Shown here in pieces: positions 5,132-6,606 of a stretch of 6,606 nucleotides of DNA. The DNA is taken from positions 1 through 6,606 of the forward strand of contig CAITNA010000135.1 of the NCBI GenBank assembly GCA_903893675.1. Reading direction: 5' to 3'. How positions within the stretch are numbered: position 1 is the first letter of the stretch; the number at the start of each line of letters is the position of its first letter. Made by a program: the position numbers and the translations under genes. This DNA comes from an uncultured Micrococcales bacterium. GTDB lineage: Bacteria; Actinomycetota; Actinomycetes; Actinomycetales; Microbacteriaceae. The notes beneath the pieces were generated by a model. It made no database searches. It had not been told where the DNA came from and saw only the letters and a program-made list of their open reading frames with translations.

Positions 5132-6589
5132 CTAGCCGATGTAGCTCATCACGTGCTTGATGCGGGTGTAGTCCTCGAAGCCATAGTTCGACAGGTCTTT
5201 TCCATAGCCCGAGTGCTTGAAACCACCGTGTGGCATCTCGGCAACCAGCGGGATGTGGGTGTTGATCCAGACACAGCCGAAGTTCAGGCCCTTCGAGAAA
5301 CGCATGGCGCGGCCGTGGTTCTGAGTCCAGACAGATGACGACAGACCGTAGTCAACATCGTTGGCCCAGCGCATCGCCTCTTCTTCGGTCTTGAACTTCT
5401 GCACGGTGACGACCGGGCCGAAGATCTCTGACTGAACGTGCTCGTCGGTCTGCAGCATTCCGGTGAGCACAGTTGGCTCAAAGAAGTAGCCGCCGTTGTC
5501 GTTGATCGAGTGACCACCAGCCGCAATGTTTGCGTGATCTGGTAGGCGGTCGATGAAGCCCTGAACGCGAGCGAGCTGGCCTGCGTTGTTGACTGGGCCA
5601 AACAAAATGTCTTCGCGCGAAGGCTGACCGGTCTTGGCGTTTTCCTTAACGTTGGCAGCCAGCTTCGCGACGAACTCGTCGTGCACAGCTTCGTGAACCA
5701 GGATGCGCGTGGCAGCGGTGCAGTCTTGACCGGCGTTGAAGTATCCGGCGACTGTGATCTGCTCAACTGCTGCGTCGATGTCTGCATCGTCGAACACGAT
5801 GACAGGTGCCTTGCCACCGAGTTCGAGGTGAACACGCTTCAGGTCAACCGATGCCGACTTTGCGACCTCCATGCCGGCGCGAACCGAACCTGTGATCGAA
5901 ACCATCTGCGGAATCTTGTGCTCGACCATTGCGCGACCGGTGTCGCGGTCGCCGGTGACTACGTTGAACACGCCCTTAGGCAAAAACTCTTCGGTGATCT
6001 GTGCAAGCAGCAAAGTCGAAACCGGAGTGGTGTCACTCGGCTTGAGCACCACGGTATTGCCGGCTGCAATCGCTGGTGCAAACTTCCAGACCGCCATGTT
6101 CAGCGGGTAGTTCCACGGGGTCACCTGACCGACGACACCGATTGGTTCGCGACGAATAGAGGAGGTGTGGTCTTTCATGTATTCACCAGTTGCCAGACCG
6201 GTTAGGTTTCGGGCTGCTCCAGCGAAGAAGCGAATCTGATCGACCGAGAGCATGATCTCGTATTCGACCAGGGTGCTGCGCGGCTTGCCGGTGTTCTCTG
6301 ATTCGAGGTCTGCGAAGTGCTCGGCCTTGGCCTCCATGGCATCTGCGATGCGGAACAGTGCCAACTGACGCTCGGCCGGGGTGGTCTGCCCCCAGGTCTC
6401 GAATGCCTTGGCTGCGGCCTGGTAGGCGGCGTCTACATCTTCTGCGCCAGAAAGCGGGGCCTCAAGATAGGCCTGGCCGTTGGCTGGGTTGATTACCTCG
6501 GATGTGCGACCAGACTTTGCGTCTACCCACTCACCGTTGATGTAGTTCTTGAGAAGGGGCTGGGGCGCATCCAAGTTGGAAAGGTGCAC
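5132..6589 (-). CDS. patD: Aldehyde dehydrogenase, probably 4-aminobutyraldehyde dehydrogenase (PatD-like)
   Basis: This is an NAD(P)-dependent aldehyde dehydrogenase. The likely reaction is 4-aminobutanal + NAD+ to GABA, the second step of putrescine breakdown. The fold is complete: INGEWVDA (17-24), PWN with oxyanion Asn160, KPSD with Lys183 near the cofactor, SITGS (231-235), general base Glu256 in LELGGK, catalytic Cys290 in NAGQDCTAATR, and Glu388 in EIFGPV. The GQDC context and the C-terminal stretch with SEMPHGG-like EMPHGG, SGYGKDLSNYG and FEDYTRIKHVM match the E. coli PatD/YdcW type better than general BetB or GabD enzymes. The polyamine importer nearby supports this; betaine aldehyde or another amino-aldehyde remains possible. 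The start at 6589 is a GTG without a clear ribosome binding site. The frame stays open to the window edge (TSLTR before it), so translation may start further upstream. The start lies about 13 residues before the conserved NYINGEWV, which is reasonable. Two hairpins follow the stop. Confidence 0.85.
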   Translation of the reverse strand: MHLSNLDAPQPLLKNYINGEWVDAKSGRTSEVINPANGQAYLEAPLSGAEDVDAAYQAAAKAFETWGQTTPAERQLALFRIADAMEAKAEHFADLESENTGKPRSTLVEYEIMLSVDQIRFFAGAARNLTGLATGEYMKDHTSSIRREPIGVVGQVTPWNYPLNMAVWKFAPAIAAGNTVVLKPSDTTPVSTLLLAQITEEFLPKGVFNVVTGDRDTGRAMVEHKIPQMVSITGSVRAGMEVAKSASVDLKRVHLELGGKAPVIVFDDADIDAAVEQITVAGYFNAGQDCTAATRILVHEAVHDEFVAKLAANVKENAKTGQPSREDILFGPVNNAGQLARVQGFIDRLPDHANIAAGGHSINDNGGYFFEPTVLTGMLQTDEHVQSEIFGPVVTVQKFKTEEEAMRWANDVDYGLSSSVWTQNHGRAMRFSKGLNFGCVWINTHIPLVAEMPHGGFKHSGYGKDLSNYGFEDYTRIKHVMSYIG

Positions 6590-6606
6590 CCGAGTTAGAG
6601 AAGTTC

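Noticed and set aside
5284..5835. Minus-strand 183-codon Ser/Thr/Arg-rich frame inside the aldehyde dehydrogenase gene
   Set aside because: It is an alternative frame of the same strand with biased composition. The dehydrogenase frame carries all family motifs.
5681..6205. Plus-strand open frame of 174 codons opposite the aldehyde dehydrogenase
   Set aside because: It is antisense to the conserved catalytic core of the dehydrogenase, is Cys- and Arg-rich with no recognisable fold, and is best explained as a shadow.
5132..6589. Aldehyde dehydrogenase as succinate-semialdehyde or betaine-aldehyde dehydrogenase
   Set aside because: The GQDC context and the C-terminal EMPHGG...SGYGKDLSNYG...FEDY stretch fit the aminobutyraldehyde type better, and the polyamine importer nearby agrees. 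It is kept only as an alternative.

Overview
The window looks like part of an actinobacterial chromosome. It is moderately GC-rich by eye, it uses several GTG starts, and its substrate-binding protein has a Tat-type lipoprotein signal. The tight gene packing and compact intergenic regions would fit a streamlined Microbacteriaceae-like genome, but that placement is inference and was not tested by any search.

Layout from left to right. Positions 1-2756, minus strand: a polyamine (spermidine/putrescine-type) ABC importer operon in the order binding protein (potD-like), ATPase (potA-like), permease (potB-like, running off the left edge). Each junction is a one-base stop/start overlap (TAGTG, then TAATG). 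Positions 2757-2957: a divergent intergenic region of about 200 bp with a perfect 6-bp inverted repeat and a weak candidate promoter. Positions 2958-4070, plus strand: alanine dehydrogenase (ald), with its catalytic residues intact. Positions 3895-5049, minus strand: a small membrane-anchored FtsK/SpoIIIE-type ATPase. Its last 176 bp run antisense through the 3' end of ald. Positions 5050-5131: two consecutive hairpins; the second is a convincing intrinsic terminator on the minus strand. Positions 5132-6589 or beyond, minus strand: an aldehyde dehydrogenase that most resembles 4-aminobutyraldehyde dehydrogenase (patD type).

The metabolic genes make one plausible story. The importer brings in putrescine or a related polyamine, an amine-removing enzyme outside the window gives 4-aminobutanal, and the PatD-like enzyme oxidises it to GABA. 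If the first step is a putrescine:pyruvate transaminase, alanine dehydrogenase would regenerate pyruvate and release ammonium. That link is inference from gene proximity.

The odd element is the FtsK-like gene. It carries one motor domain behind two membrane segments, begins immediately after the neighbour's terminator with no clear ribosome binding site, and ends with an arginine-rich tail that is simply the antisense of ald. A CTAG at the end of ald would stop both genes if the ATPase frame were shifted by one base. I see no CRISPR array, tRNA, rRNA, insertion sequence or clear new multi-gene system.
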